Assembly (NCBI RefSeq): GCF_016808335.1
Contig: NC_053143.1
Location: forward strand, 50,747,441-50,811,440
Source of the DNA: Panicum virgatum
Lineage: Eukaryota > Streptophyta > Magnoliopsida > Poales > Poaceae
Direction of reading: 5' to 3'
DNA length: 64,000 nucleotides
Shown here: piece after piece, positions 10,851-26,089 of the stretch
How the letters are laid out: each line of letters begins with the position of its first letter
How positions within the stretch are numbered: the stretch's first letter is position 1
Translations under genes and position numbers: made by a program
Notes under the pieces: model-generated
Database searches by the model: none
What the model saw: only the letters and a program-made list of their open reading frames with translations
What the model was told of the DNA's origin: nothing

Positions 10851-11742
10851 TAAGGGCTATTACGAATACGATGCCGTTCAAGGGCCTTTTTGCAAGTACG
10901 ACAGAGCCGGTGGATTCGTGGCCATGTTCATCCTGATGGCTCTCATGCCTATGAAGCGTGTGAGATGAAGAATGCTTGGCTGCGAATTGTTGAGGGGTTT
11001 CTGTTCAGAGGATTTGTCTTGCATCTCGAGGTATTTGTAGCCAAATGATCTCATGTGCGGCTCTTAAGCAGCCCAAACTTTTATACCAGAAATAAAGATT
11101 ATTGCTTCTTGTTTTGTCCTCTCACCTAGTACTTTGTATTTACTGGAGTGGTCTAAAATTGAGAGCTGACTTAATGATCATACATGCATGTGAAACAGTT
11201 GAACTTAGCCCAGTCTCAGTGGGAGTTTCATGGACGTAGATACTTAGACTAAGAACTAGATAACCGTGTCAGATGAGTTTTATGAAGATGAAACTCTGCT
11301 CACGTCCTATGAAACTCCATTCTTATCTCTCCTTACTATGTCAGCAAAATTGATGATATTTAAAATCATAAAACTCTCCATAAAACTCACATTGAGATTG
11401 GCCTTAAGTGCATGAGCATGAATATTTCAGTGCAACTAAACAGTATATGTACCACATTTTTTTCATTTAATACAATCTACCGGTTGGGCGAGCTACACCA
11501 TGTCACTGGAGGAAATGCAAACAAATTCGCAATTCAAGCAAACGTCTCAAAATAGGTGCATAGAGTCACTATGTATAATGCATATTTTTGATATTACGAA
11601 CAAAATGAAGCAGTGATGGGGTTTGCTATATATATGGTACTCTAAAGTAAAAATATATATATTTATATAAACTTTTGTTTTGAAAATTAAAAATAGGTAG
11701 AATATCTTGAAACAGCTTAGAAGTGACAAGAAGAAAAGAAAA
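10851..11742. repeat. Module C copy 2 and module E copy 2 (first part)
   Basis: 10851-10925 repeats module C (gatgccgttcaagggcctttttg). 10925-11742 repeats module E with all its landmarks in the same order. The copy continues beyond the inserted MITE complex at 13155. Confidence 0.7.
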
Positions 11743-13156
11743 AGTCTATATCACCCCTCACCTATTGGGGGTGGACTACATAACCCTCCCAAACTATAAA
11801 ACAATCTATATCACATCTTGAATTTTCCAAAACCGGTCAAATTACCTCCTAAATCAGTTTTAAAAAATCATAGTAAATCACAGAAAAATCATAAAATGGA
11901 AAATCCAATTGTGTTAGACTCCAAATGAGTAGATCTACACAATGAACATATAATATGGTATGTTTTAGTAAAAATTTTTATAGCTATGAAGAAAAACATA
12001 GATCTAAAGCTACAGCAAAAAAAAATATACTAAAGTATACCATATTATATATTTATTGTGTAGATCTACTCATTTGGAGTCTAGCACAATTGGATTTTCT
12101 ATTTTATGATTTTTCTGTGATTTACTATGATTTTTCAAAACTGTTTTAGGGGGTAATTTGACCGGTTTTGGAAAGTTCAGGGGGTGATATAGACCATTTC
12201 ATAATTTGGGGGGTTAGAGCATCTCCAGCCATGGCCCCTAAATCAGGGCCCCTACATGCTCTTTAGGGGCCGTCCCTCATTAACAGAGCACCTAAAAATC
12301 ATCTCCCAACTCCTGCACTAGCCCCTATTTGACAGCCTCTACTACATTTTTCTTCTATTTTCTCAAGAAAAAAATCTAAAAAAACATCACCACACTACCT
12401 CCTCCTTCCGCCTCCTCCATCTACTACCGCTCGACACTCCTCCCTCTCTTACCACCGCCACCTCCTCCCTCCGCCGCCGCCTCCTCCCTTCGCTGTCGCC
12501 GTCGGCTTCTTTCTCCTCTGATGGCGCTGCCTCTTCCTCCCTCCTCCACCGCCGCGGAGGAGCTGAGCCGCCAAGAGGCGGATCTGGCCGGGCGGAGGAG
12601 CCGAGCCGCCGAGTAGCGGATCTGGCCGGGCGGAGGAGCCGAGCTGTCGAGCAATGGATCTGGCTGGACGGAGGAGTTGAGCATGGCCGCAGGCGGCGAC
12701 GGGGGGAGGTGGTGGCTGGATGCAGCGGTGGCGGTGGGGTGGTTGGATGTGGCGGCGGCGGTGGCTGGATGCAACGACATCGGTGGTAGCCGGAGCCAGG
12801 ATGAAGGCGGCGGTGGTGGCCGCCAGTGTTGGTAGGGGTGGTGGTAGCGGCCGACGCAGGAAGGGGCGGAGTCCGTCGGCGAGCAGAGGGAGTTGGGGGG
12901 GCACACGGGAGAGAGGAGAGAGGGTGGTTGGAGGTGGGCCCCACTGGATGGGGGCTGGGGGGGAGAGCCCCCAGGGCTGGGGGCTGTGGGGGGAATTTGG
13001 GTGCCCACCTAAAATGGGGGCTGCTGTAGGGGCCCTGCTGGAGCTGGGTTTTTGCCCTCCAGCCCTCAAAATAGTGTAGGGGCTCTATTTAGGGGCCCTG
13101 CTGGAGATGCTCTTATGTAGTCCAACCCTCATAGGTGAGGGGGTGATACAGACTTT
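11741..13156. mobile_element. Fold-back Mutator-like MITE, interrupted by a Harbinger MITE
   Basis: The left end reads gaaaaagtctatatcacccc and the right end, reverse-complemented, reads gggaaaaagtctgtatcacc, so the terminal inverted repeats are long. The whole interior is also nearly palindromic: a tagatctac...tccaaatgagt block occurs in both orientations around 11920-12090. Flanking direct repeats AAGAAGAA(A) lie at ~11730 and ~13161, which fits the 8-9-bp duplications of Mutator-like elements. Without the nested Harbinger element the unit is about 0.5 kb. It is inserted in the distal part of module E copy 2. Confidence 0.7.
12217..13112. mobile_element. PIF/Harbinger-type non-autonomous element
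   Basis: Perfect terminal inverted repeats GAGCATCTCCAGC / GCTGGAGATGCTC are flanked by the target duplication TTA (12214-12216 and 13113-13115). The 896-bp body is GC-rich. It produces long proline/arginine-rich open frames on the minus strand and glycine-rich ones on the plus strand, which are compositional and not evidence of a gene. No transposase is present. Confidence 0.85.
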
Positions 13157-13629
13157 TTCCCAAGAAGAAACATGGCATGCTTTTTGTACATTTTCCCCTA
13201 ACGTAATACAAATAAATGAGAAGTGACATATATGACATTTTGAAATGCAAATACAATAATAAGATTTTGGTGGAATGCAAACATGGGAAAAGTTCAAATT
13301 ACTCCCCTAAGTTTGGCTAAAGTCTGAATAACCCCCTTAACTATTTGATATGTGAACTAATCAAGGGTTTAGATGTCAAATGTACAATACACTCCTGCTC
13401 AACACAATGGGAGACGCTCGTCGATCTCTCCTCGTCCTGCTCTGAAAATTGCAGCTAGTATGTATACTTCACTGAACGGCTGCACAAATTGGCGTCGAAA
13501 AACTGCAATTAGTTGCTGTGTCTTAGACTGATTTGGACACACAAGCCTCGTTATTAATTAAGTTGCGGCATTCATAAATAAAAGGTACTATACAGCATAG
13601 ACACTATAAGAAACTGCAAATTTCGTACG
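13157..13629. repeat. Tail of module E copy 2 and module D copy 2
   Basis: 13161-13280 resumes module E (aacatggcatgctttttgtaca onward). 13287-13345 resembles the left end of another Mutator-like MITE (gggaaaagttcaaattactcc) with no matching right end. 13345-13610 repeats module D (landmarks cactcctgctcaacac and gactgatttggacacacaag). Confidence 0.55.
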
Positions 13630-14395
13630 AATATCCTGACGGCTCTTGTTCCTATGAAGAAGCGACATGTGACATGAAGAATTCTTGGTTATGACTTACG
13701 AGTTGCAAGGATTTCTTCTGTTAAATGGATGTATCTTGCATTGCTTCTCGAGGTATTTGTAGCAATATGTTCTCATACGCAGCTTTTAAACAACCAAAAC
13801 TTTATTGGAAATAAAGATTGCTCCTTGTTTAATTTTGTCCTCTCACCTACTTTCAATTTACTGGAGTGGTCTAAAACCGAGAGAGTTGACGTACTCAATG
13901 ATCATGTGAAACAGCACAGTTGAATTTAAGTGCATGAACATGAATAGTACTTCGTAGTGCAATTAAACAGTATATGTACCACATTTTTTCCATTAATAAT
14001 AATTAATACAACACCAACCGGCTGGAGAAGCTACATCATGTCATCGGAGGAAATGCAAATAAAGTCACAACTCAACGTGTCTCAAATAAGTTCACATTAC
14101 ATAGTCACTATATATGCATATAAGGTGTATTTTATGTACAATGAGCAAAATGAAGCAGTGATGGGCTTTGCTATGGTACTCGAAAGTAAAATTTATATTT
14201 ATATCAACTTTTTTGAAAAATAAAAATAGGTAAAATATCTTGAAATAGGCCCACTAGATTACAAGTAACAACTAGAAGAGAAACGTGGCATGCTTCTTGT
14301 ACACATGTTTTCCCTAATGTAATACAAATAAATGAGAAGTGACATATATAAATAAAGAATCATGTTGTTTCACCACATCATCTGCGGGTGTACTA
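13630..14395. repeat. Module E, copy 3
   Basis: The most complete copy, with all landmarks from the cctgacggctcttgttccta start to gagaagtgacatatataaataaag at its end. It runs directly into module A at ~14396. A 64-codon and an 88-codon open frame are present, but they are not conserved between copies. Confidence 0.75.
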
Positions 14396-14734
14396 CAACT
14401 TTATGAGTGTGGTTGATCTGTCGCAAATAAACATGTGCTCTCTTGCCTGCATGAATCCAACCGGGGGATGAGATAAGGTCGCCACACCAGAGGCTCCAAT
14501 GCGACGCGAAGACAAGGGTATGAAAACCACAGCTCCTCTATGATTGCAAGTCCCCAAGGGTAGGTGTCTTGCAGGGGATCGAAGAAGACAACATCTCTCC
14601 AGGACAACAATGATGCGCACCGCCATTGCTGAGTTCCTTATCAGTGTCGTCGAAGTGGCGATGGACCACGAGAGCATCCAAAACACCATTTCATTTCTTG
14701 GGCCTTTGGAGTGGTTATTTAATAAGATGAAAGT
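14396..14734. repeat. Module A, copy 2
   Basis: Repeats 16200-16560 and, in part, 100-215. On the minus strand two overlapping open frames cover it (14773-14393 and 14610-14401). Related frames exist in the 16.2-16.5-kb copy but are shifted relative to each other. This may be a decayed exon of an unrecognised gene: the minus strand would read GPRNEMVFWMLSW near its start. Confidence 0.5.
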
Positions 14735-15473
14735 TCTTGTCCAAAAGATTCTCTCAGCCAGTTGTTTTGCCATTGGACAGTGTCAGACTTGTACAACTCA
14801 ACCAAATCATCCTAGTTTCTTGTTGCCAAACTCTAAACAATGGCAGCATCAAGTGCAAGTTTATTTCTCACTCTCTATCACCCCATCTCAAAGGAGCTGC
14901 CACATCAAATTTGTCTTATCAACCATGGTGACCGTGTTCTGTACATCTCCATTAATACTGTCACAAGAACTACATGGATTTATATACATGAAGCAACTAA
15001 GAAGATAGATAGAGATCAACTCAGACATATGATCAAACAATTGCAGCAACCATGGCACCCTGGAGGTTTAGAGTTTCTGCATCGACTTGAGGGCAAGTCG
15101 AATCTTGACTAGGGGAGAGAATGCTAGGGATCGTCCATGGTTTGGGCCTGGGGTTGTGATATGGGTCGAGCGGCAGACTAGACCAGGCAGCCCATGTGTA
15201 AAGCATACAAAAGAATAGCAAGACTAAAGGAAACGGGTCGATCAATTATCAGAACCAACTGTTCATCTTCCTCATCAATTCTCTCCCTCCTCTACTGTTC
15301 TTCCTCTAGATTATCTCCTACTCCCTGATGTATCTCTCGTCCCTTCTCTGAACCATTGTTTTGCTTGCGTATCTCAAACTCTATTTCTCTCGTGATTGTA
15401 TTCTAAACTCAGATACTACTATAGCAGACCCACCACCTGTGTTGTTCTGTGGGACTAGGGAAGGGGGTTGTTA
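14735..15473 (+). mobile_element. LTR-retrotransposon 3' fragment with LTR
   Basis: Host module A breaks off near 14735, and module E copy 4 starts after 15473. Between them a degenerate coding stretch ends in PWHPGGLEFLHRLEGKSNLD and a stop. A purine-rich ggggagagaa follows, then a TGCTAGGGATCG...GGTTGTTAACA block (about 15121-15473) with LTR-like TG...CA ends. The arrangement of coding end, polypurine tract and LTR suggests the 3' end of a gypsy-like element. No second LTR was found. Confidence 0.5.
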
Positions 15474-15479
15474 ACACTC

Positions 15480-16199
15480 TTATCCGGTGGTCACGAATAT
15501 CATGACGCCTCTTGTTCCTATGGAGAATGCTTGGTTAAAACTTCTGCGAGTTGCGAGGGATTTCTGTTGTTAAATGGATGTGTCTCGCATTGCTTGTTGA
15601 GGTATTTGTAGCCAAATGTTCCTCATGTGGGACTCTTTCATATAAACAACAGAAACTTTACTTGAAATAAAGATTTCTCCTTGTTTAATTTTGTCCTCTC
15701 ACCTACTTTCTATTTACTGGAGTGATCTAAAACCGAGAGCTGACGACTTACTCAATGATCATGTGAAACAGCACAGCTGAACTTAACTGCAAGAACATGT
15801 ATATTTCATAGTGCAATTAAACAGTATATGTACCACATTTTTTTCCTTTAATAAATACAACACCAACTGGTTGGAGGAGCTACACCAAGTCATCGGAGGA
15901 AATGCAAATAAATTCGCAACTCAAGGGAACGTGTCTCAAAATAAGTGCACATTAGAGTCACTATGCATATAAGGTATATTTTCTGTACAATGAGCAGAGT
16001 GATGGGCTTTGCTATGGTTTACTCTAAAGTAAAACATATATTCATATCAACTTTTTTGAAAAAATAAAAACAGGTAAAATATCTGTAAATAGGCCAACTA
16101 GATTAGATGTAACTAGAAGATTAACCTTCATAACTGAAAATTAATGATGTCCTAAAATCAATGTTTCATTAGGATCGATATAAATAATAAAAAACATGT
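15480..16199. repeat. Module E, copy 4
   Basis: Same landmark series as copy 3, from cacgaatatcatgacgcctcttg to the aggtaaaatatct/aggccaactagattag end. It is followed by module A copy 3. Confidence 0.7.
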
Positions 16200-16560
16200 T
16201 GCTTCACCACATCATCTGCAGGAGTATACAACTTTTCGAGCGTGGTTGATATCCGCCGCAAACAAACACGTGCTCTCGCGCCCACATGAAAACCAAGACG
16301 AGATAAGGTAGCGACACAAGAGGCGCCAATGTGACGCGACGATGAGGGGATGAAAACCAGAGCGTAGGTACCTTGTAGGGAATCAGAGAAGACAAGATCT
16401 CTCCAGGACGACAATGATGCGCACCGCCATTGCCGATCGAGCTCCTGAGTGTCCAAGTGGCGATGGACCACGAGAGAGCATCCAAAACACCCTTTCATTT
16501 CTTGGGCCGTTTCTCCTTGGCAGCTGGTACGAGAGGGCATCATAGAGGATGAACCCTAGT
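16200..16560. repeat. Module A, copy 3
   Basis: Closely similar to 14396-14725. Minus-strand open frames (16543-16169, 16485-16204) lie over it. They share short peptide stretches with the copy at 14.4-14.7 kb but with frameshifts, suggesting a decayed coding region of unknown family. Confidence 0.5.
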
Positions 16561-16658
16561 GAAGAGTCCACCTCTATCACGTCGACATCGAGCTAGCCAG
16601 AGCACTACCTAGGTTCTGCTATCGTGCTACCTGCTGGTAGCCTATGATTAGGAAATGA

Positions 16659-20472
<3,814 letters not shown>

Positions 20473-20522
20473 GCACGGAAGCACCTGACGCTTGTGCTTG
20501 ACGACGACACGACTCCACTACG

Positions 20523-20528
20523 AATAAA
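20523..20528 (+). terminator. Probable polyadenylation signal of the carboxypeptidase gene
   Basis: AATAAA, 51 bp after the stop codon. Further near-matches (gataaaagc, 20559; gaataatg, 20595) follow. The cleavage site is not determinable from sequence. Confidence 0.5.
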
Positions 20529-20599
20529 AGCTGCTGTTGATCTGGATGTTGAGAATGATAAAAGCTGGAGTACCTTGTTTCTTCAAAAAGCTATGAATA

Positions 20600-21690
20600 A
20601 TGTGTAAACCGTTGGCTTGGCCATGGGTCTCTGTTGTTTTTCTCCTGAAAAGCCTTATATAAAATTATGAATAATGCATGTTTTGACTGTGCCGAGTTCA
20701 GCCACATGAAATTTTGAGGAATTTTTAGTCGTATTTCAATGACAAGGCCAACAAAGGGCTCAGACATATTTACTAGTCATACAAATCACGTTTACTAGTC
20801 ATCATGCGAATTTTTTATTCTATACAGTATTTAATTACAAAAATATTGATAAGGAATGTAAATAACGAGCAGAGTAATACGAAGATAAAAAAGTGGATGG
20901 AATAAATTGATAATTTCACATTTATTTTGCATACGTGAGAGTGCGAGGCTATTTCATAATGTTATCCAACACCTGTTTGATGCTGAACTGAGAACTCTGC
21001 ACTTCTCTTATAGGCATCGACACTATGAAACTCTGCGTACGTTTATTGAGAGCTTGGCTTAACAAGAACAGAATTTCGAAAAAACTAATTTACTTCGAGG
21101 AGTCACGCTAGGTTTAGCAAATACATATGACCATGAACTACCAGATCTCTCCCAGGCCTACACTGCAACATGTCGAGATGAAGAATGATGGATCGCCGTG
21201 TTCAATGGAGTGCCTCTAAAATTATAGTCAGAAAATGTTTGAATTTACAATGACATGTCAAAGCTTGAACCTTTTAGTGTTTATTCAATTGTATGCATGT
21301 GCAGCTCAGGAAAAAAGAACTTTAGTTGGGGAAAAACATAATGGCCCTCGCTTTAGTTCTATTACCTACTCTTGGGTTACTACAGCCAAGTAGGCATGCT
21401 GTTTCATCAAAAAAAAAGTACGCATTCTATTATTATCTTCATTTAGAAATGCAATTCATTTCAAATGTTCAAATAGAGATTCTTGCATTGCTTTCTACAT
21501 AATTCTTAATATTGGTACCATGACAAAAGTTTGGACTATGTATACCTTTTGGTATACGTAGTCCAAACTAAATATTTTCATCTGCAGCTCTGAAAGCTAT
21601 TTAATTTGGACTACATTTACCAAAATGGTCCTCGCTTTGTTAGTGCTCTCACCTACACACTGTACTGCATGCCTGATGAAAATTAGAAAT
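20600..21690. other. Unassigned intergenic sequence with one near-perfect hairpin
   Basis: No gene was seen. The only marked structure is a 40-bp inverted repeat at 21529-21568: 18-bp arms starting GTTTGGACTA, one mismatch, TTTT loop. A partial echo of the arm (atttggactacatttacc) follows at 21603. Confidence 0.6.
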
Positions 21691-22194
21691 GGCTTGCACG
21701 CTTGAGGAAGATGAAGCAGGGCTCGCTGCCTCCGTGCGCACATGGGCGCACCGCCACTGCGAGCGGCAAGTGCGGAGGAGACGAGATCATGAGCAAAATT
21801 CTTAGTTGAATGGAGTAAACTAACCGAGGGCTTAGACATCAAATATACAAACAAAACTCCTGCATGCTTAACGTACACATCCTGTTATCCGGACTGGACG
21901 TCTAGGCACACCCGGTGGTGCTTGACATGGTTTACACACATGCTGCACAAGGTCGATTGGAGACGGAACAGCTTGTCCTGCTCTGAAAACAGCAGCAAGT
22001 ACTTCACATGTCATGGCATTGAAAAACGTAACTGCGTCTTAGACTGATTTAGACAGATGCCTCGTAGCTTCATTAGTCATCTTCTTGTGCTTGTGTCATA
22101 TAGTTTTTAGCTCAACAGCAGTAAGCTAGGAACTGGATCAGGCAATGATTACTATAACCAGCATAACCAGTGTCATATAGTTTTTTTTACTCTG
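21691..22194. repeat. Modules B (partial) and D, copy 3
   Basis: 21700-21790 repeats the end of module B (gaggaagatgaagcaggg ... gcaagtgcggaggagacgaga). 21800-22140 repeats module D (aactaaccgagggcttagaca ... ggatcaggcaatg). Confidence 0.65.
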
Positions 22195-23040
22195 TTCTTG
22201 GTGGTTATGATTATCCTGACGGCTCTCATGCCTATGAAGGGACACGTGAGGTGAAGAATGCTTTGGTTGTGAGAGGTTTCTGTTAAATGGATGTCTTGCA
22301 CCACGAGGTATTTGTAGCCAAACGTTCTCTTATCAGGCTCTTAATAAACAGCGAAACTTTACTTGAAATGAAGATATGTTGCTCCTTCTTTTGTCCTCTC
22401 ACCTACTTTCTGTCTATTACTGGAGTGAAGTAAAATTGATAGCTGACTCGATGGTCATGTGATCCACTGATACAGTTGAACTTAAGTGCACGAAAATGTA
22501 TATTCTGTAGTGCAATTAAGTATATACCACATGTTCCTTCAATACAACTAACCAACATCATAGGCGGAAATGCAAACCAATTCGCAATTCAAGTGAATGT
22601 GTCTCAAAATAAGTGAATGTAGAGTCACTGTGTAAAAGACATCTTTTCTGTGCAACAAACAAAAGAAACAGTGATGGCCTTTACTACAGTACTCTAAAAT
22701 AAAACGAGCTCTTTTACCATGATTGTAAAGTACCCAAGGGTACTTTCAGGTACTTATTCCTTTGAATTTTTTCTGGTCGTTGATCTATAAAAATTAAATT
22801 AAATTAGTACTTGGTCCCACCATTTTTGCTACTTAGTCTCACATTTTAGAAGTACTAGGTACTTATCTTAGGTACTTCTGGGTACTTCCTACCTTTACCA
22901 CCGTAGGATTTTACCATACGGACGGCTCCTATTTTTTTCAATCATTGTAAAATTTCTCAAATAAAAAATATATTTATCAACTTTTATTAGAAACAGTGAT
23001 GGCCTTTACTACATAGAAAACTAAGAGTGCCAAACACCCA
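22195..23040. repeat. Module E, copy 5
   Basis: Starts ggttatgattatcctgacggctctcatgcctatgaag and keeps the landmark order. Its distal part is interrupted by a short MITE (22721-22908). A piece of the module (cagtgatggcctttactac) is present on both sides (22669 and 22994), suggesting local duplication. Confidence 0.7.
22721..22908. mobile_element. Short MITE with 9-bp flanking repeat, possibly Mutator-like
   Basis: The 188-bp segment is flanked by TTTTACCAT (22712-22720 and 22909-22917). Its ends have imperfect inverted similarity (gattgtaaag-tacccaag against the complement of gggtacttcctacctttaccacc). The flanking word resembles part of the terminal repeat, so its status as a target duplication is uncertain. 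Confidence 0.4.
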
Positions 23041-23550
23041 CATTGAAAAAACTACGACTATTTGTAGTGTGGTTCTTCTTTCAGGGCATGATAGTATATG
23101 TAGTTGCGCTTGTTTGAGATTACATAGTGATGCAGTGTATTCTCACATTCAAACGGGTTATGCGAACTAATGTATCATCCAGAACCAAAGCTACTAACTA
23201 CTAACGCATAAGGCAGACAGAAACAGAGGAACCTAGAACGTTCATGTCGAAATTTCCCCGCATTGCCTACAGAGGAACCTGTAATGAAGACTAATTTTCT
23301 TCGTCAATTTCTTTGGCTGCAAAGAATGAGTTTCGAGCCACGCTACATGTTCCTAATCCTTTCCATGCCTACAGAATATGATCGAGGAAGCAGGTTTGTA
23401 TTTCATATTAATGTTTGATCATAAGCATTTTTCTCTATGTTTTTTGTATGGAAGTCCTTTAGCATCAATGTATATAGTATACTTCTTAATACTGAAAAAT
23501 GTATAAAGTTATTACATAATAAAATTCAAGTATATTTTAGTTGCAAAAGG
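23041..23550. other. Unassigned intergenic sequence
   Basis: No gene or recognised element was seen. Confidence 0.4.
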
Positions 23551-23645
23551 CATGTAGTCTAGTAGTGACAAGAGCCTTAGTATCATCTCAAGTACTAGGT
23601 TCGACTCCACATGGGAGCAAATATTCTAAGATTTAACTATATTGT
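23551..23645 (+). repeat. tRNA-related / SINE-like segment with A and B boxes
   Basis: tgtagtctagtagtgac (23553-23569) resembles a pol III A box, and GGTTCGACTCC (23598-23608) matches the B box of tRNAs, with about 35 bases between them. The segment does not fold into a complete tRNA cloverleaf that I can see. A tRNA-derived repeat is therefore likelier than a tRNA gene. No poly(A) end or target duplication was defined. Confidence 0.4.
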
Positions 23646-23878
23646 GCTTTCAGTGATATGCGACGTTTGACTTTGTCAATCTTGAGGATTTATCGGCTCA
23701 GTGTTAAAGAATGCTAGTAGGGGTAGGATTCGCATTAATTAATGCATTTATAGGAGTGAACATGTGTGTGTTATGAGTATCTAAGTTGTACTATATAATC
23801 ATAAAAAATATATTTTAGTTATTTAAAATTTTAAAATATAGGTCTCTTTTTATATTTCGCCCCAGGGCCTCAAAAACT

Positions 23879-24175
23879 TTGGTTTCTTCCCTGGGCACAA
23901 CGCTAGCATCAAGGAGCAGGGACGGTTGGGAGGCGCGGCATCTGCATCAGGGCATGCAGATAGCCAGGTGGCACGTTTCGATGTCTGGATGGATGGCAGG
24001 TGGGGGGCGCGCGGCCGCGCGGCCGCTTTCGGCGTTGCGAGGGAGGGCAGCGCGCAGGCCCGCCGCCGCTAGGGAAGAGCTGTGCGCGGGTGGCTGTCGG
24101 GAAAGGCCATGCGTAGGCCATCACGCCGAGAAGCAGGTCGCGCCACTGTCGGAGTTTGCAGGCCGCCGAGTGTGA
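23879..24175 (+). other. GC-rich open frame of 98 codons, unrecognised
   Basis: A sharply GC-rich island in AT-rich surroundings, open on the plus strand from ATG 23879 to a TGA at 24173-24175 and also open on the minus strand (24124-23909). The translation is arginine/alanine/glycine-rich without recognisable motif. It follows a cgccccagggcctcaaaa stretch often seen in decayed TEs. A captured gene fragment is possible; a real gene is unlikely. Confidence 0.3.
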
Positions 24176-24429
24176 TTAAGATTGAAGCAGTCAGCAATGG
24201 TCTAACCAGTTATTGGAGTGACGAACAAGACGTATTTGTGCTGAGAGTAAATTGACTAAACTGCCTCCGATTAAAATAAAACACCCTTAATTAAAATTAA
24301 CGCTCCAGAAAACTTAGGCGTGGAGGAGCCACCGGTTCTTCCCAAGCACCATAACAAACCTCTATGAACAATGCATACTCTTGTACGGTGCTGAGATCAG
24401 CCACATGGGGCAATGGTTACTATATAGCA

Positions 24430-25020
24430 GAGCCACTGCAAGCTTCATACCATATGCTCTGATCCGATGGTCATGATTATCCTAACGGCTCTCATGCCTA
24501 TGAAGTGACATGTGAGGTGAAGAATGCTTGGTTGTGAGAGGTTTCTGTTAAATGGATGTCTTGCACCACGAGGTATTTGTAGCCAAATGTTCTCTTATTA
24601 TCAGGCTCTTAAACGACGAAACTTTACTTCAAATAAAGATATGTTGCTCCTTTTTGTCCTCTCACCTACTTTCTGTTTATTACTGGAGTGAAGTAAAATT
24701 GATAGATGACTCAATGATCATGTGATACACTGATACAGTTGAACTTAAGTGCATGAACTTGTATATTATGTAGTGCAATTAAGTATGTACCACATGTTCC
24801 TTCGGTACAACCAACCGGCTGGAGAAGCTACAGCAGGTCATCAGAGGAAATGCAAATAAATTCGCAATTCAAGTGAATGTGTCTCAAAATAAGTGCACAT
24901 AGAGAAAGAGTCACTGTGTAAAAGACATATTTTCTGTACAACAAACAAAAGAAACAGTGATGGCCTTTACTATGGTACTCTAAACTAAACTATATATTTA
25001 TATCAACTTTTATTGGAAAT
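24430..25020. repeat. Module E, copy 6
   Basis: Starts gcaagcttcataccatatgctctgatc and includes the landmarks to gcctttactatggtactctaaac. The 24430-24465 part matches the host sequence split by LINE-1 at 6429, which shows where an intact module begins. Confidence 0.7.
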
Positions 25021-25119
25021 GGTAGTGATAGTTTGATATGCATTTCATCTTGAAAATGCATGAATTGTAACTTAAATACCTAGTGGAATCTTTATCCAGA
25101 TTAACACACTTTTAATGTC

Positions 25120-25588
25120 TTCTGTAGTTGTTTGGTTTGCAAACTGTTGCTCCACGGCTGGATAACTAAGTGGTGGGCTGGGGCAAGCAACAGGTTTTCT
25201 GGTCAAGTTAAAAAAGGAGTTAACTCCATTATTATTCTCGGAGCTTGGTTAGTTTGGAAGCACCGCAACTACTATGTTTTTGATGGAGGATCCCCTGATC
25301 TGTCCCGTGTCATTTTTGCTTTTAGAGAAACAGCTCAGCAGTGGTCTGCAGTAGGGGCCCAAGGAGTTTCCTATCTCCTTGCCCTAGCTCCTGCTTCCTA
25401 GTTGTTCTAGTCTGGTGGTCTGGTCCTACTATTTTCTCCTTTTTTTTAGAAAGACAAGTTGAGCGTGTTCTTCGGGGTGTGTTACAGACTCTTTAACCCT
25501 GTAACTTTTTTCTGTTTTGGGAGCTCTTTATCCCCCTTTTCTTCTTAATATATTGATGCGCAGCTCTCCTGCGCGTTCGAGAAAAAAA
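25120..25588 (+). mobile_element. 5'-truncated LINE stub (same family as the 29-kb and 38-kb LINEs)
   Basis: Flanked by direct repeats aacacactttTaatgtc (25103-25119) and aacacactttaatgtc (25588-25603), which differ by one T. It encodes the last ~90 codons of ORF2 (25132-25401: KKGVNSIIILGAWLVWKHRN, then GVSYLLALAP and stop). The 3' UTR ends with a stem-loop GCGCAG-ctctc-CTGCGC (25558-25574) and poly(A). Peptide and 3' end are nearly the same as in the LINE at 37815-47659. Confidence 0.9.
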
Positions 25589-25603
25589 ACACACTTTAAT
25601 GTC

Positions 25604-26089
25604 AGAGTTACTGGTGACAGCCTTTTGCAATGTTTACTGCTTAATTTCCGCCATCTCAGACTGCTGGTCCATTCGCTGCAGATGATGGGAAAAAAATGGA
25701 TTTTGTTTTTGAACCAAATTGACAAGAGATCTTTGCCATTCATTAAGATAGGGAATAGAGTTTGAGAGCCACAATCACAATCCAAAGATCTTGGCCGTGA
25801 TGAACCTTCTCTGCCTTGAACAAATATGCAAGGGTTGTAATCACAATCCACAATCACTACTCGACATCTGCAAGGACAAATATGCAATTTTCTCTGCCTT
25901 GAACTGATCAATATTGATACAAAAATTGAATCTTCAAGTGGCGAAGAGGACCAAAAGCAGGGTTGTAATAATTCTTCTATTGGCATCCCGGCATCTCCCT
26001 AGTTAATATTTTGTAGGGGTGATTCTTGCGACTGTCATATCATACATGGAGAGTGCAGCTCCTACCCTGCCTCTCCAATTTTTTTTTGA
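25604..26089. other. Unassigned intergenic sequence
   Basis: An internal short direct repeat (tgtaatcacaatccacaatc and variants, 25773-25855) is visible. No gene was recognised. Confidence 0.4.

Noticed and set aside
12387..13079. Long proline/arginine- and glycine-rich open frames on both strands.
   Set aside because: They lie wholly inside the TTA-flanked Harbinger-type element and result from its GC-rich composition.
14840..15112. A host gene encoding a 90-residue protein.
   Set aside because: It lies between broken copies of the repeat module, directly before a purine tract and LTR-like block, so it is better explained as a decayed retrotransposon coding end.
23553..23625. A tRNA gene.
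   Set aside because: A and B boxes are present, but no acceptor or anticodon stems pair convincingly.
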